Shown here in pieces: positions 32,684-40,682 of a stretch of DNA of 44,323 nucleotides (the stretch's first letter is position 1; the number at the start of each line of letters is the position of its first letter). The stretch comes from Streptomyces atriruber (GTDB lineage: Bacteria > Actinomycetota > Actinomycetes > Streptomycetales > Streptomycetaceae). Under the pieces are notes generated by a model. The model was not told where the DNA came from. It saw only the letters and a list, made by a program, of their open reading frames with translations, and did not search any database. Where the stretch lies: contig NZ_LIPN01000146.1 in NCBI RefSeq assembly GCF_001418325.1, forward strand, positions 1-44,323. The letters are read 5' to 3'. The position numbers were made by a program, and so were the translations under genes.

Positions 32684-33865
32684 ATGGCGACGCAGGAATC
32701 GGGTCAGCAGCAGCCGGGGACGAGCCGGGGGCGTCGAGCGGTACTGGGGGCCGCGATCCTCGGTGCCGGCACCGTCGCGGTCGGACTGCCCGGCGTGGCG
32801 AGAGCCGACGAGCGGCACGGCGGCGGGCACGGCGGACATGGCGGATACAAGTCCCTGCCGGTGCCGACGGTCGTCGCGCACCGGGGCACCAGCGGCTATC
32901 GGCCGGAACACACCCTGGGCTCGTACCAGCTCGCCCTCGACATGGGCGCGCACGTCATCGAGCAGGACGTGGTGCCGACCAAGGACGGCCATCTCGTATG
33001 CCGTCACGAGAACGACATCACCGCGACGACGGACGTCTCGGCGCACCCCGAGTTCGCGTCCCGCAAGACCACCAAGTCCGTGGACGGCACCTCGCTCACC
33101 GGCTGGTTCACCGAGGACTTCACGCTCGCCGAGCTGAAGACGCTGCGCGCCAAGGAGCGCATCCCCGGCACCCGCCAGCGCAACACCCTCTACGACGGCC
33201 GCTGGGACGTCCCCACCCTCGACGAGGTCCTGAAGTGGGCGGAGAAGGAGGGCCGCAAGCGCGGCAGGCCGATCTGGCTGCACATCGAGACCAAGCACCC
33301 CACCTACTTCCGCAAGCTGGGCCTCGGCCTGGAGGAGCCCCTCGCGAAGCTCCTGCGCCGCTACGGCCGTCACAAGAAGAACTCGCCGACCTTCCTGCAG
33401 TCCTTCGAGCCCAGCAGCATCCAGCGCCTGGCCAAGCTGGTCTCCGGACCCCGCGTCGTGCTCCTGTCCACCGCGAACTCGCGCCCCTGGGACTTCGTCG
33501 AGGCGGGCGACCCGCGCACCGTCGCCGACCTCATCAAGCCCGAGGGCCTGCGGTGGATGGCGGGCTACGCGCAGGGCATCGGCCCGACCCTCGACCTGGT
33601 CATCCCGCGGAAGGCCGACGGCAGCCTCGGCACCCCGACCACGCTCGTCAAGGACGCACACGCGGCGGGCCTGATCCTGCACCCGTACACGATGCGCAAC
33701 GAGAACACCTTCCTGCCCGCGAACTTCCGGAAGGGCACCGACCCGAACGCCTACGGCGACGCCTTCGGCGCCTTCAAGGCGTACTTCGAGACGGGCATCG
33801 ACGGGATCTTCTCCGACAACTGCGACACCGCCCTGCTCGCGGCCGCGGACTTCGTCAACCGGTGA
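32684..33865 (+). CDS. glpQ: Tat-secreted glycerophosphodiester phosphodiesterase
   Basis: Hydrolyses glycerophosphodiesters to glycerol-3-phosphate and an alcohol outside the cell. 393 residues from ATG 32684 (GGGAGGAG ribosome site). Twin-arginine signal SRGRRAVLGAAILGAG with R17-R18, cleavage expected near AAR-type end (GVARADE, about 40). GDPD motifs: HRGTSGYRPEHT (H66, R67, E75), EQDVVPTKDGHLVCRHE (E93, D95, H108). A His/Gly-rich spacer (HGGGHGGHGG, 45-54) after the signal could bind metal. Likely used in phosphate or lipid/teichoic-acid scavenging. Confidence 0.95.
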   Translation: MATQESGQQQPGTSRGRRAVLGAAILGAGTVAVGLPGVARADERHGGGHGGHGGYKSLPVPTVVAHRGTSGYRPEHTLGSYQLALDMGAHVIEQDVVPTKDGHLVCRHENDITATTDVSAHPEFASRKTTKSVDGTSLTGWFTEDFTLAELKTLRAKERIPGTRQRNTLYDGRWDVPTLDEVLKWAEKEGRKRGRPIWLHIETKHPTYFRKLGLGLEEPLAKLLRRYGRHKKNSPTFLQSFEPSSIQRLAKLVSGPRVVLLSTANSRPWDFVEAGDPRTVADLIKPEGLRWMAGYAQGIGPTLDLVIPRKADGSLGTPTTLVKDAHAAGLILHPYTMRNENTFLPANFRKGTDPNAYGDAFGAFKAYFETGIDGIFSDNCDTALLAAADFVNR

Positions 33866-33891
33866 GGTCACGGCCCCGTTTGGGGTGAGAG

Positions 33892-33927
33892 GCGGCCGCT
33901 CCGGAAACCTCGTACCGGAGCGGCCGC
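33892..33927. terminator. Hairpin terminator after glpQ
   Basis: A perfect 13-bp stem (GCGGCCGCTCCGG at 33892-33904 with 33915-33927) and 10-base loop lie 26 bp past the glpQ stop and 12 bp before the next start codon. Confidence 0.8.
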
Positions 33928-33939
33928 GTCCCGCCGTGC

Positions 33940-34467
33940 ATGACGAACGACCTCATCCCCGCGCTCATCCCCACCCTGCGCCCGCTGCTGGCCGCCGAGG
34001 CGTCCGCGGAGGCGCTCGGCTCCGGCACGGACCCCGGCGACCTCGAACAGGCCGTCTGGCTGCGCCTGCTGGAGCGCCTGCAGTCCGAGGGGCCACCGGC
34101 CGACCCGGCGCTGTGGCTGCGCGGCGCCGTGCAGTCCGAGGCGCGCCGTACCCGGCGTAGCAGCCGTCGGGAAGCGGCGTACGCGACCGAGCCCGCCGAC
34201 GACACCGAGTGCGGGCCCGAGGAGCGCGCCCTGTCCGCCGACCGGGACCGCACCCTGCACGCCGCGGTGCGCAGGCTGCCCGGGCGCTGCCCCGGTCTCA
34301 TGGCCGCACTGCTGTCTCCCAAGGACCTCACCTACCGCGAAATCGCAGGGGAGTTGGGAATGTCACAGGGGAGTCTGGGGCCGGAACGTTCCCGATGCCT
34401 GGGATGCCTGCGCAGAATGCTGGCGGCGGAGGTTGCGGCTCCTGCACCGTGGGGAATGGAGCGTTAG
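33940..34467 (+). CDS. Small ECF-like sigma factor
   Basis: 175 residues. A weak region-2-like part (GDLEQAVWLRLLERL, 31-45; ADPALWLRGAVQSEARRTRR) is followed by a good region 4 HTH (LTYREIAGELGMSQGSLGPERSRCLGCLRRML). The -GSLGPERSRCL pattern is typical of ECF recognition helices. The region 2 part is short and no anti-sigma gene is adjacent. The next gene is a GNAT acetyltransferase 37 bp away on the same strand, perhaps cotranscribed. Function unknown; it may regulate rather than initiate. Confidence 0.75.
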   Translation: MTNDLIPALIPTLRPLLAAEASAEALGSGTDPGDLEQAVWLRLLERLQSEGPPADPALWLRGAVQSEARRTRRSSRREAAYATEPADDTECGPEERALSADRDRTLHAAVRRLPGRCPGLMAALLSPKDLTYREIAGELGMSQGSLGPERSRCLGCLRRMLAAEVAAPAPWGMER

Positions 34468-34504
34468 ACAACCGGTGGAGCAGGTGAGCGGGAGGCATGC
34501 ACAC

Positions 34505-35017
34505 ATGGGCATGAGCGTGACCATCTCGGTGGCGGCGGCGGACGACCAGGACGCCGCCGAACAGATCCTCAAACTGCAGTACCTCTGCTACCAGAGCGAG
34601 GCCGAGATCTACGGCGACTACTCGATCGAACCCCTGACCCAGTCCCTGGACTCCCTCAGGGGTGAGCTGGCCGCGGGCACCGTCCTGGTGGCCCGGCTCG
34701 GCGGGGAGGTGGTGGCCTCCGTGCGCGGCACGGTCGACGCCGACGGCACGGCCAGGATCGGCAAGCTCATCGTCCACCCGAGGATGCAGCGGCACGGCCT
34801 CGGCGGCAGGCTGCTCGACGCGATCGAGCAGCGGCTCGGCGCCGCGGGCACGGCCAAGTGCTTCCAGCTCTTCTCGGGACATCGCAGCGAGCAGAACCTT
34901 CAGCTCTACAGGAAGCACGGGTACGCCGCGGTGAGCAGCCGGCGCGTGGACGACCGCCTCACGGTGGTGACGCTCGCCAAGGAGGCGGTCGCGGGGACGT
35001 ACGTGGCCAGCGCCTAG
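34505..35017 (+). CDS. GNAT family N-acetyltransferase
   Basis: 170 residues, acetyl-CoA-dependent transferase. Core motif A: ARIGKLIVHPRMQRHGLGGRLLDAIE, with the Q/RxxGxG/A pyrophosphate loop as QRHGLG, then motif B LFSGHRSEQNLQLYRKHGYAAV. ATG 34505 is chosen (GGGAGG 9 bp upstream); ATG 34511 is also possible. Follows the small sigma factor gene. Acceptor unknown. Confidence 0.9.
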   Translation: MGMSVTISVAAADDQDAAEQILKLQYLCYQSEAEIYGDYSIEPLTQSLDSLRGELAAGTVLVARLGGEVVASVRGTVDADGTARIGKLIVHPRMQRHGLGGRLLDAIEQRLGAAGTAKCFQLFSGHRSEQNLQLYRKHGYAAVSSRRVDDRLTVVTLAKEAVAGTYVASA

Positions 35018-35044
35018 CGGACCGAAAGGGGCGCGGCGAACCGC

Positions 35045-35479
35045 TCAGTCCGCGGACGCCCGCCGCGCCTTGTTCAGCCAGAAGATCGCGGTGACCGGCA
35101 GGATCACCGGGATGAAGAGGTAGCCCATCCCGAAGTCGGACCACACCGTGGCGTCCGGGAAGGCGGACGGCTCCACGAGCGTCCAGGTCCCCACGCCGAG
35201 CACGCCCACCAGCTCGGCGGCGCAGCAGACCAGCGCCGCCGTGCGGGCCGTGCTACCGCCGCGCACCAGTGAGTACGTGATGAAGCCGTAGACGAGGCCC
35301 GCGAGCGCCGACAGCGAGTACGCGAGCGGCGCCTTGTCGAAGTCCGTGGAGATCTGCACGGCCGAGCGGGACACGGCGCCGACCACCATCACGCCGTACA
35401 GCCACACCAGCAGGATGCCCGGGCCGGTGATCAGCTTCTGGCGGGTGCCACGGGGCTCGCTCTCTTCGCTCACCGTCAC
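35045..35479 (-). CDS. Small integral membrane protein
   Basis: 144 residues with four hydrophobic segments (about 22-40, 55-72, 80-100, 118-136) and a polar N-terminus (TVSEESEPRGTRQKL). No characterised family recognised. GTG 35479 begins one base after the stop of the preceding small membrane protein, with GGAGG just upstream inside that gene, so the two are translationally coupled and may form one complex. Convergent with the GNAT gene. Confidence 0.75.
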   Translation of the reverse strand: MTVSEESEPRGTRQKLITGPGILLVWLYGVMVVGAVSRSAVQISTDFDKAPLAYSLSALAGLVYGFITYSLVRGGSTARTAALVCCAAELVGVLGVGTWTLVEPSAFPDATVWSDFGMGYLFIPVILPVTAIFWLNKARRASAD

Positions 35480-35480
35480 C

Positions 35481-35840
35481 TCAGCCTCCCCAGATGTCGT
35501 AGAGCCGCACTTCGAGCACGGCGAGGACCACGCCGCCCGCGGCGACCGTCAGGGAGCCCCAGCGGCTGCGCTCGGCGAGGGACATGAAGCCCGCCGCGGG
35601 CACGCAGGCGAAAGCGCCGATCAGATACGCCACGAAGATCGTCGTGCCCTGGTCCGCGTGCTCGCCGCGCGCGAGCTGCACGATCCCGGCGATCAGCTGG
35701 ACGGCGGCCAGGAGGGTCACGACGCCCATCCCGATGAAGTGCCAGTCCTTGGTCGGCTGGTCGCGGTACGCGGCGAAACCGCACCATGCGGCGAGGGCGA
35801 GCGCGGCCACGGAGGTCGCGATCGTCAGGGCAACAAGCAT
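35481..35840 (-). CDS. Small integral membrane protein, coupled to the next gene
   Basis: 119 residues from ATG 35840, four hydrophobic segments, short loops (AAYRDQPTKDWHF, ARGEHADQGT, SLAERSRWG). A GTG at 35849 is an alternative start. No known domain. Same size class and topology as the protein encoded immediately downstream, so they may be a heteromeric pair; function unknown. Divergent from the HAD phosphatase gene. Confidence 0.72.
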   Translation of the reverse strand: MLVALTIATSVAALALAAWCGFAAYRDQPTKDWHFIGMGVVTLLAAVQLIAGIVQLARGEHADQGTTIFVAYLIGAFACVPAAGFMSLAERSRWGSLTVAAGGVVLAVLEVRLYDIWGG

Positions 35841-35932
35841 GTCCGTGACTTTATTACGGGGCCTTCGGCCCGCTGCGCGCGGGCCTCGGCCCATTGCGCG
35901 TCCCACGGGGACGCCCCGTACGCTCGACCACC

Positions 35933-36580
35933 ATGAAGATCCATGCTGACGCGCTCCTGTTCGACAACGACGGCACCCTCATCTCCTCCATGGAGTCGGT
36001 GTACCGCTGCTGGTCGCGGTGGGCGCAGGAGTACGGGATCACCGCCGAGGAATTCGGCCGGGTCGAGCTGCACGGGCGGCCCGCCGCCGAGATCGCCGCC
36101 GATCTGCTGCCGCCGGAGAAGATCGCCGAGGCCGTCGCCCGCATCGAGGAGCTCGAGGTCTCCGACGTCGCCGGCGGCGTCGTCCTGCTGCCCGGCACCC
36201 GCGAGCTCCTGGAATCCCTGCCCGCCGACCGCTGGGCCGTGGTGACCTCCGCGACGCGCGCGCTGGGCGAGGCCCGGCTCGCCGAGGTCGGCCTGCGCCC
36301 CGGCCTCGTCATCGCCGCCGACGACATCACGCGCGGCAAGCCCGACCCCGAGCCCTTCCTCCTCGCCGCCGACAAGCTCGGCGTCGACCCCGCCCGCTGC
36401 GTCGTCTTCGAGGACGCCCCGGCGGGTCTGCAGGCCGGCCGGGCCGCCGGGATGAAGACCGTGGCGTTGACCACAACCCACCAGGCGTCCGAGCTCTCCG
36501 CCGACGTCGTCGTCAAGGACCTCTCCGCCGTGTCAGCGCAGGCCACGGCGGGCGGCGTGGAGATCGTGCTCGCCGACTGA
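35933..36580 (+). CDS. HAD-superfamily phosphatase (sugar-phosphatase type)
   Basis: 215 residues. HAD motifs in order: I LFDNDGTL (nucleophile D11, acid D13), II VVTSATR (T105/S106), III K136 in RGKPDPEPF, IV FEDAPAG (E160, D161). A helical C1 cap lies between motif I and II (about 17-90). This layout fits small-molecule sugar phosphatases such as glycerol-3-phosphate or 2-deoxyglucose-6-phosphate phosphatase. ATG 35933 lacks a strong ribosome site. Ends before a hairpin terminator. Confidence 0.92.
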   Translation: MKIHADALLFDNDGTLISSMESVYRCWSRWAQEYGITAEEFGRVELHGRPAAEIAADLLPPEKIAEAVARIEELEVSDVAGGVVLLPGTRELLESLPADRWAVVTSATRALGEARLAEVGLRPGLVIAADDITRGKPDPEPFLLAADKLGVDPARCVVFEDAPAGLQAGRAAGMKTVALTTTHQASELSADVVVKDLSAVSAQATAGGVEIVLAD

Positions 36581-36609
36581 ACCGTCCGTTCCGGGCGTCC
36601 GGAGCCGTC

Positions 36610-36640
36610 CCACCGCTGTCCGTATACCGGACAGCGGTGG
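36610..36640. terminator. Hairpin terminator upstream of met leader
   Basis: CCACCGCTGTCCG (36610-36622) and CGGACAGCGGTGG (36628-36640) form a perfect 13-bp stem with a TATAC loop, 29 bp after the HAD gene stop. It insulates the met promoter that begins at the next base. Confidence 0.85.
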
Positions 36641-36668
36641 TGGACAGTGACCACACGCGTGTTTTACT
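36641..36668 (+). promoter_or_regulatory. Promoter of the leader peptide and met operon
   Basis: TGGACA (36641-36646) and TTTACT (36663-36668) with 16 bp between. The start point would fall at about 36675-36676, the first base of the leader ATG, so the leader peptide is probably translated from a leaderless mRNA. Confidence 0.5.
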
Positions 36669-36675
36669 TGGGCCC

Positions 36676-36762
36676 ATGACCACGACGAGCAGCCGCACCC
36701 TTGCGACCGAGGCGATCACGACGCCCGGTGCTCGTTGTATGTGTCGAATGTGCGCCTTCTGA
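36676..36762 (+). CDS. Cys-containing leader peptide of the met operon
   Basis: 28-codon ORF ATG 36676 to TGA 36762. It starts MTTTSSRTLATEA and ends in RCMCRMCAF: three Cys and two Met in the last nine residues, a strong excess in so short a peptide. It is the first ORF on the predicted transcript, about 240 bp ahead of metN. Short actinobacterial leader peptides with clustered cysteines are known to act as cysteine-responsive attenuators of sulfur genes; here ribosome stalling at the Cys/Met codons could signal low cysteine or methionine. Attenuation here is inference; the ORF itself is plain. Confidence 0.75.
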   Translation: MTTTSSRTLATEAITTPGARCMCRMCAF

Positions 36763-37000
36763 GGGCCCCCGCACCACTGAAGAGCCTCGCGCCCCGAAGC
36801 GAAGCCGCTGTGCCGCGCTCCTGACCGACGCAACCGTTGAACTCGATGGAGTCGACAAGTCGACGTAGGAAGCGAGCCTGCCCCGCGCACACGTCCTCCG
36901 GTTCCACCGCACCACCACCGCGAGAACCGTGCCGCGTTCCGAACGAATGCCCCGTGCCCGGCCACCCCGCGCCGCGCACTCGACAGTGACGGAAACCCCT
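36763..37000. other. Met operon leader, 238 bp between peptide and metN
   Basis: No other convincing gene. It contains GTCGAC-AA-GTCGAC (36851-36864) and GC-rich segments that could form alternative hairpins with the leader ORF (GGGCCC at 36671-36675 region against GGGCCCCC after the stop). No SAM-riboswitch core was recognised. In-frame codons run upstream of metN to 36929 but lack family resemblance. Confidence 0.5.
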
Positions 37001-38059
37001 GTGATCACCACTTCCGGCCTCACCAAGGTCTACCGCTCACGCGGTCGTGAAGTAACCGCCCTCGACGGAGTCGACCTGCACGTCCGCGAGGGCGAGGTGT
37101 ACGGCGTCATCGGCCAGTCCGGCGCCGGCAAGTCCTCCCTGATCCGCTGCGTCAACCTCCTGGAGCGCCCGACCTCCGGCACCGTGACCGTCGCCGGCCA
37201 GGACCTCACCGCCCTGGCGGGACGCGGCCCCCGCGCGGGCAAGGAACTGCGCCGGGCCCGCAGCCGCATCGGCATGGTCTTCCAGCACTTCAACCTGCTG
37301 TCCTCGCGCACCGTGCAGGACAATGTCGAGCTGCCGCTCGAGATCCTCGGCCTCTCCGGCCAGGAGCGCTCCCGCAAGGCCCTCGAACTCCTCGACCTGG
37401 TCGGCCTCGCCGACAAGGCGAAGTCCTACCCGGCCCAGCTCTCCGGCGGCCAGAAGCAGCGCGTCGGCATCGCCCGCGCCCTGGCCGGCGACCCGAAGGT
37501 GCTGCTCTCCGACGAGGCGACCAGCGCCCTCGACCCCGAGACCACCCGCTCCATCCTCCAGCTCCTGCGCGACCTCAACCAGCAGCTCGGCCTGACCGTC
37601 CTGCTCATCACGCACGAGATGGACGTCGTCAAGAGCGTCTGCGACTCCGCGGCCCTCATGGAGCGCGGCCAGATCATCGAGTCCGGCACCGTCAACGAGC
37701 TGCTCGCCACCCCCGGCTCCGAGCTCGCCGCCGCGCTCTTCCCGGTCAGCGGCGACGCCACCGGCGCCGACCGCACCGTCGTCGACGTGACCTTCCACGG
37801 GGAGGCCGCGACCCAGCCGGTCATCTCCCAGCTGTCGCGCACGTACAACATCGACATCTCGATCCTCGGCGCCGCGATGGACACCGTCGCGGGCAAGCAG
37901 GTCGGCCGCATGCGCATCGAGCTGCCCGGCCGCTTCGAGGAGAACGTCGTCCCGATCGGCTTCCTGCGCGAGCAGGGCCTGCAGGTCGACATCGCGGGCG
38001 AAGAGCCCGCGCCCACGCCGAAGGACGCGACGCTGCTGGTCAAGGAAGGTGCCAAGTGA
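37001..38059 (+). CDS. metN: Methionine ABC transporter ATP-binding protein
   Basis: ATPase of the MetNIQ importer for methionine (and D-methionine). 352 residues from GTG 37001; GTG 36986 would add five residues. Walker A GQSGAGKSS (38-46), Q-loop MVFQHFNLL, signature LSGGQKQRVGIA (147-158), Walker B VLLSDEATSALDPE, H-loop LLITHEMD. The C-terminal NIL/ACT-like domain (about 265-345, VVDVTFHGEAATQPVIS) is present, which in this family binds methionine and causes trans-inhibition of transport. Stop overlaps metI (GTGA). Confidence 0.96.
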   Translation: MITTSGLTKVYRSRGREVTALDGVDLHVREGEVYGVIGQSGAGKSSLIRCVNLLERPTSGTVTVAGQDLTALAGRGPRAGKELRRARSRIGMVFQHFNLLSSRTVQDNVELPLEILGLSGQERSRKALELLDLVGLADKAKSYPAQLSGGQKQRVGIARALAGDPKVLLSDEATSALDPETTRSILQLLRDLNQQLGLTVLLITHEMDVVKSVCDSAALMERGQIIESGTVNELLATPGSELAAALFPVSGDATGADRTVVDVTFHGEAATQPVISQLSRTYNIDISILGAAMDTVAGKQVGRMRIELPGRFEENVVPIGFLREQGLQVDIAGEEPAPTPKDATLLVKEGAK

Positions 38060-38802
38060 CCTGGTCGGAGATGCAGCCCCTGCTGGAGCAGGCCTGTTGG
38101 GACACCCTCTACATGGTGGGCTGGTCGACGCTGATAGCCGTCGTCGCCGGACTGCCGCTCGGTGTCCTGCTCGTCCTCACCGAGCGCGGCGGGCTGCTGC
38201 AGAACGCCTTCCTCAACAAGGTGATCGGGCAGATCGTGAACATCGCGCGCTCGATGCCCTTCATCATCCTCATGGTCGCCCTGATGGGCTTCACGCGCTG
38301 GATCACCGGTACCACGATCGGCCGCGAGGCCGCCCTCGTGCCGCTGGCCGTCGGCGCCATCCCGTTCTTCGCGCGGCTGGTGGAGACCTCGATCCGTGAG
38401 GTCGACGGCGGGCTCGTCGAGGCCGTGCAGTCGATGGGCGGCTCCACCTGGACCGTGGTGCGCAAGGTCCTCGTCCCCGAGTCGCTGCCCTCGCTGATCT
38501 CGGGCGCCACCACCACGATCGTCGCGCTCATCGGCTACTCCGCCATGGCGGGCACCGTCGGCGGCGGCGGCCTGGGCGACCTCGCCCTGCGCTACGGCTA
38601 CCAGCGCTTCGAGACCGAACTGATGTGGATCACCGTGGCGATCCTCGCCGTGGTCATCTCGATCATCCAGTTCGCGGGCGACTTCGCGGCCCGTCGGCTG
38701 CACAAGCGCGGCGGCGGCTCGGCCCCGCTGCTGCTGTTCCGGCCGCTGCGGGGCGTGCTGCCCGGCACCGCCGCCGCCGAATCGGTCACCAAGACCGGCT
38801 GA
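38056..38802 (+). CDS. metI: Methionine ABC transporter permease
   Basis: 248 residues, five or six membrane segments. The EAA loop that docks on MetN is EAVQSMGGSTWTVVRKVLVPESLPSLISG. Also family-typical ARSMPFIILMVALMGFTRWITGT and GYSAMAGTVGGGGLGDLALRYGYQRF. Start GTG overlaps the metN stop. A C-terminal cytoplasmic tail of about 30 residues is longer than in enteric MetI. Confidence 0.96.
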   Translation: MTWSEMQPLLEQACWDTLYMVGWSTLIAVVAGLPLGVLLVLTERGGLLQNAFLNKVIGQIVNIARSMPFIILMVALMGFTRWITGTTIGREAALVPLAVGAIPFFARLVETSIREVDGGLVEAVQSMGGSTWTVVRKVLVPESLPSLISGATTTIVALIGYSAMAGTVGGGGLGDLALRYGYQRFETELMWITVAILAVVISIIQFAGDFAARRLHKRGGGSAPLLLFRPLRGVLPGTAAAESVTKTG

Positions 38803-38822
38803 CGCAACGGTCACCAGGACTT

Positions 38823-38841
38823 CCCCGCGCACCCCGCGGGG
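38823..38841 (+). other. Hairpin between metI and metQ
   Basis: CCCCGCG-CACCC-CGCGGGG, a perfect 7-bp stem 20 bp after metI. Such hairpins between permease and binding-protein genes may protect or separate the binding-protein mRNA, which is needed in excess. Confidence 0.45.
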
Positions 38842-38871
38842 CTGCACCACCCATGGAGAAAGGCACTTTTC

Positions 38872-39711
38872 GTGCGTAACACCGCCAAGATCACCACAGC
38901 TGTCCTCGCCGTCGGAGCCCTCACCCTCGGGCTCTCCGCCTGTGGCTCCGACAAGGGCTCCGCCGCCGACAAGGACGGCAAGCTCATCGTCGCCGCGACG
39001 CCGATGCCGCAGGGCGAGATCCTGGACTACGTCCAGAAGAACCTCGCCAAGAAGGCAGGCCTCGACCTCGAGGTGAAGGAATTCACCGACTACGTCACGC
39101 CGAACACGGCCGTGGAGCAGGGCGAGGTCTTCGCCAACTACTTCCAGCACAAGCCGTACCTGGACGACTTCAACAAGAAGCGCGGCACCGACATCGTGCC
39201 CGTCCCGGGAGCGACGGTTCACCTGGAGCCGCTCGGCGTCTACTCCAAGAAGGTCAAGAAGCTCGGTGAGCTGAAGAACGGCGCCACCGTCGCCATTCCG
39301 AACGACACCACCAACGAGGCCCGTGCGCTCAAGCTCCTCGCGGACAACGGCATCATCGAGCTCAAGAAGGGCGTGGGCTACGAGGCCACCCCCAAGGACA
39401 TCGCCAAGAACCCCAAGAACATCACGTTCAAGGAGCTCGAAGCCCCCACGGTGCCCCGCACCCTGAGCGATGTCGACGCCGCGGTGATCAACGGCAACTA
39501 CGCCCTGGAGGCCAAGCCCGCGCTCAGCCCCGCCAAGGACGCCATCGTCGCCGAGCCCGCCAAGGGCAACCCCTACGGCAACTTCCTCGCCGTGAAGAAG
39601 GGCGACGAGAACGACCCGCGCGTGAAGAAGCTCGCCAAGCTCCTCACCTCGCCCGAGGTCAAGAAGTTCATCGACGAGAAGTACGACGGCGCCGTCGTCG
39701 CGGCGTTCTGA
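38872..39711 (+). CDS. metQ: Methionine-binding lipoprotein 1
   Basis: Substrate-binding lipoprotein of the importer (NlpA/MetQ family). 279 residues; signal peptide with lipobox LGLSAC (Cys24). Conserved blocks: NLAKKAGLDLEVKEFTDYVTPNTAVEQGEVFANYFQHKPYLDDFN, IPNDTTNEARALKLL and DAAVINGNYAL. GTG start with GGAGAAAGG upstream. Immediately followed by a paralogue two bases after the stop. Confidence 0.95.
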   Translation: MRNTAKITTAVLAVGALTLGLSACGSDKGSAADKDGKLIVAATPMPQGEILDYVQKNLAKKAGLDLEVKEFTDYVTPNTAVEQGEVFANYFQHKPYLDDFNKKRGTDIVPVPGATVHLEPLGVYSKKVKKLGELKNGATVAIPNDTTNEARALKLLADNGIIELKKGVGYEATPKDIAKNPKNITFKELEAPTVPRTLSDVDAAVINGNYALEAKPALSPAKDAIVAEPAKGNPYGNFLAVKKGDENDPRVKKLAKLLTSPEVKKFIDEKYDGAVVAAF

Positions 39712-39713
39712 CC

Positions 39714-40529
39714 GTGCGTACGTCCGCCATCGCCGCCGCGGCAGGGACCCTGGCCCTTGCGCTGGGTCTCACCGCGTGCGGCGGGGACGCCCGGAGCGAC
39801 GACGAGCTCGTGGTCGGCGCCACTCCGACCCCGGCCGGCGAGGTCCTCACGTACATCCAGCAGAACCTCGCGAAGAAGGCCGGGCTCGACCTCCGGATCA
39901 CGGAGTTCACGGACTACGTCACGCCGAACACCGCGCTCCAGGAGGGCTCGCTCGACGCCAACCTGTACCAGCACACCCCCTACCTCGAAGACTTCAACGA
40001 GTCGAAGAAGACGGACCTGGTGCCGGTCACCGAGGTGTACCTGCCTCCGATGGGCGTGTACGCGAAGGAGATCAAGGACGTCGCGAAGCTCCCCGAAGGG
40101 GCCACCGTCGGCGTTCCGAACGACACGACCAACGAGGGACGGGCACTCCAACTGCTCGCCTCCCAGGGCATCATCGGGCTCAAGAAGGGCGTCGGAGGAA
40201 CCGCGACGCCCGAGGACATCACGTCCAACCCGAAGAAGCTCACCGTCAAGCCGCTCGAACCGGCGCAGCTGCCGCGCTCGCTCGACGACCTCGACGCGGC
40301 GGTCATCAACAACAACTACGCGCTCGACGCCCGGCTGAGCCCCAAGAAGGACGCCATCCTTCTGGAGTCCTCGAAGGGCAATCCCTACAACAACGTCCTC
40401 GCCGTCAAGAAGGGCGACCAGGACGACCCGCAGGTCCAGAAGCTGGCGAAACTGCTGCGGTCGCCCGAGGTGAAGAAGTTCATCGAGGACAAGTACAAGG
40501 GGTCCGTCCTGCCCGTCGAGGCGGGCTGA
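39714..40529 (+). CDS. metQ: Methionine-binding lipoprotein 2 (tandem paralogue)
   Basis: 271 residues; signal with lipobox LGLTAC (Cys22). Colinear with the upstream MetQ and sharing NLAKKAGLDL, EFTDYVTPNTA, PNDTTNE, LKKGVG and DAAVIN-NYAL, but differing elsewhere (SLDANLYQHTPYLEDFNESKKTDLV; VTEVYLPPMGVY in place of GATVHLEPLGVY). GTG 39714 has no separate ribosome site, so it depends on translation of metQ1. A second specificity or affinity variant is likely. Followed by a strong terminator. Confidence 0.94.
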   Translation: MRTSAIAAAAGTLALALGLTACGGDARSDDELVVGATPTPAGEVLTYIQQNLAKKAGLDLRITEFTDYVTPNTALQEGSLDANLYQHTPYLEDFNESKKTDLVPVTEVYLPPMGVYAKEIKDVAKLPEGATVGVPNDTTNEGRALQLLASQGIIGLKKGVGGTATPEDITSNPKKLTVKPLEPAQLPRSLDDLDAAVINNNYALDARLSPKKDAILLESSKGNPYNNVLAVKKGDQDDPQVQKLAKLLRSPEVKKFIEDKYKGSVLPVEAG

Positions 40530-40554
40530 ACGGCCTCCCGCGCGCGCGACACCA

Positions 40555-40589
40555 ACGGGGTCCTCTCCGCCACCCGGAGAGGACCCCGT
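40555..40589 (+). terminator. Terminator of the met operon
   Basis: ACGGGGTCCTCTCCG (40555-40569) and its complement (40575-40589) form a perfect 15-bp stem with a CCACC loop. Confidence 0.88.
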
Positions 40590-40682
40590 GGTGCGTCTGC
40601 GCCCGTGCATGCTGCATGCTGGGCACTTCAGAAGACCGAAAGGTGAAGGTCCTTCAGGTCTATGAAGGGTATGGAGCGGCGC

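Noticed and set aside
36676..37000. SAM riboswitch upstream of metN
   Set aside because: No SAM-I, SAM-IV or similar core sequence was recognisable; the Cys leader peptide is the better supported control element.
38872..40529. Assembly duplication explaining two metQ genes
   Set aside because: The copies differ throughout at the DNA and protein level and have different signal peptides, so they are true paralogues.
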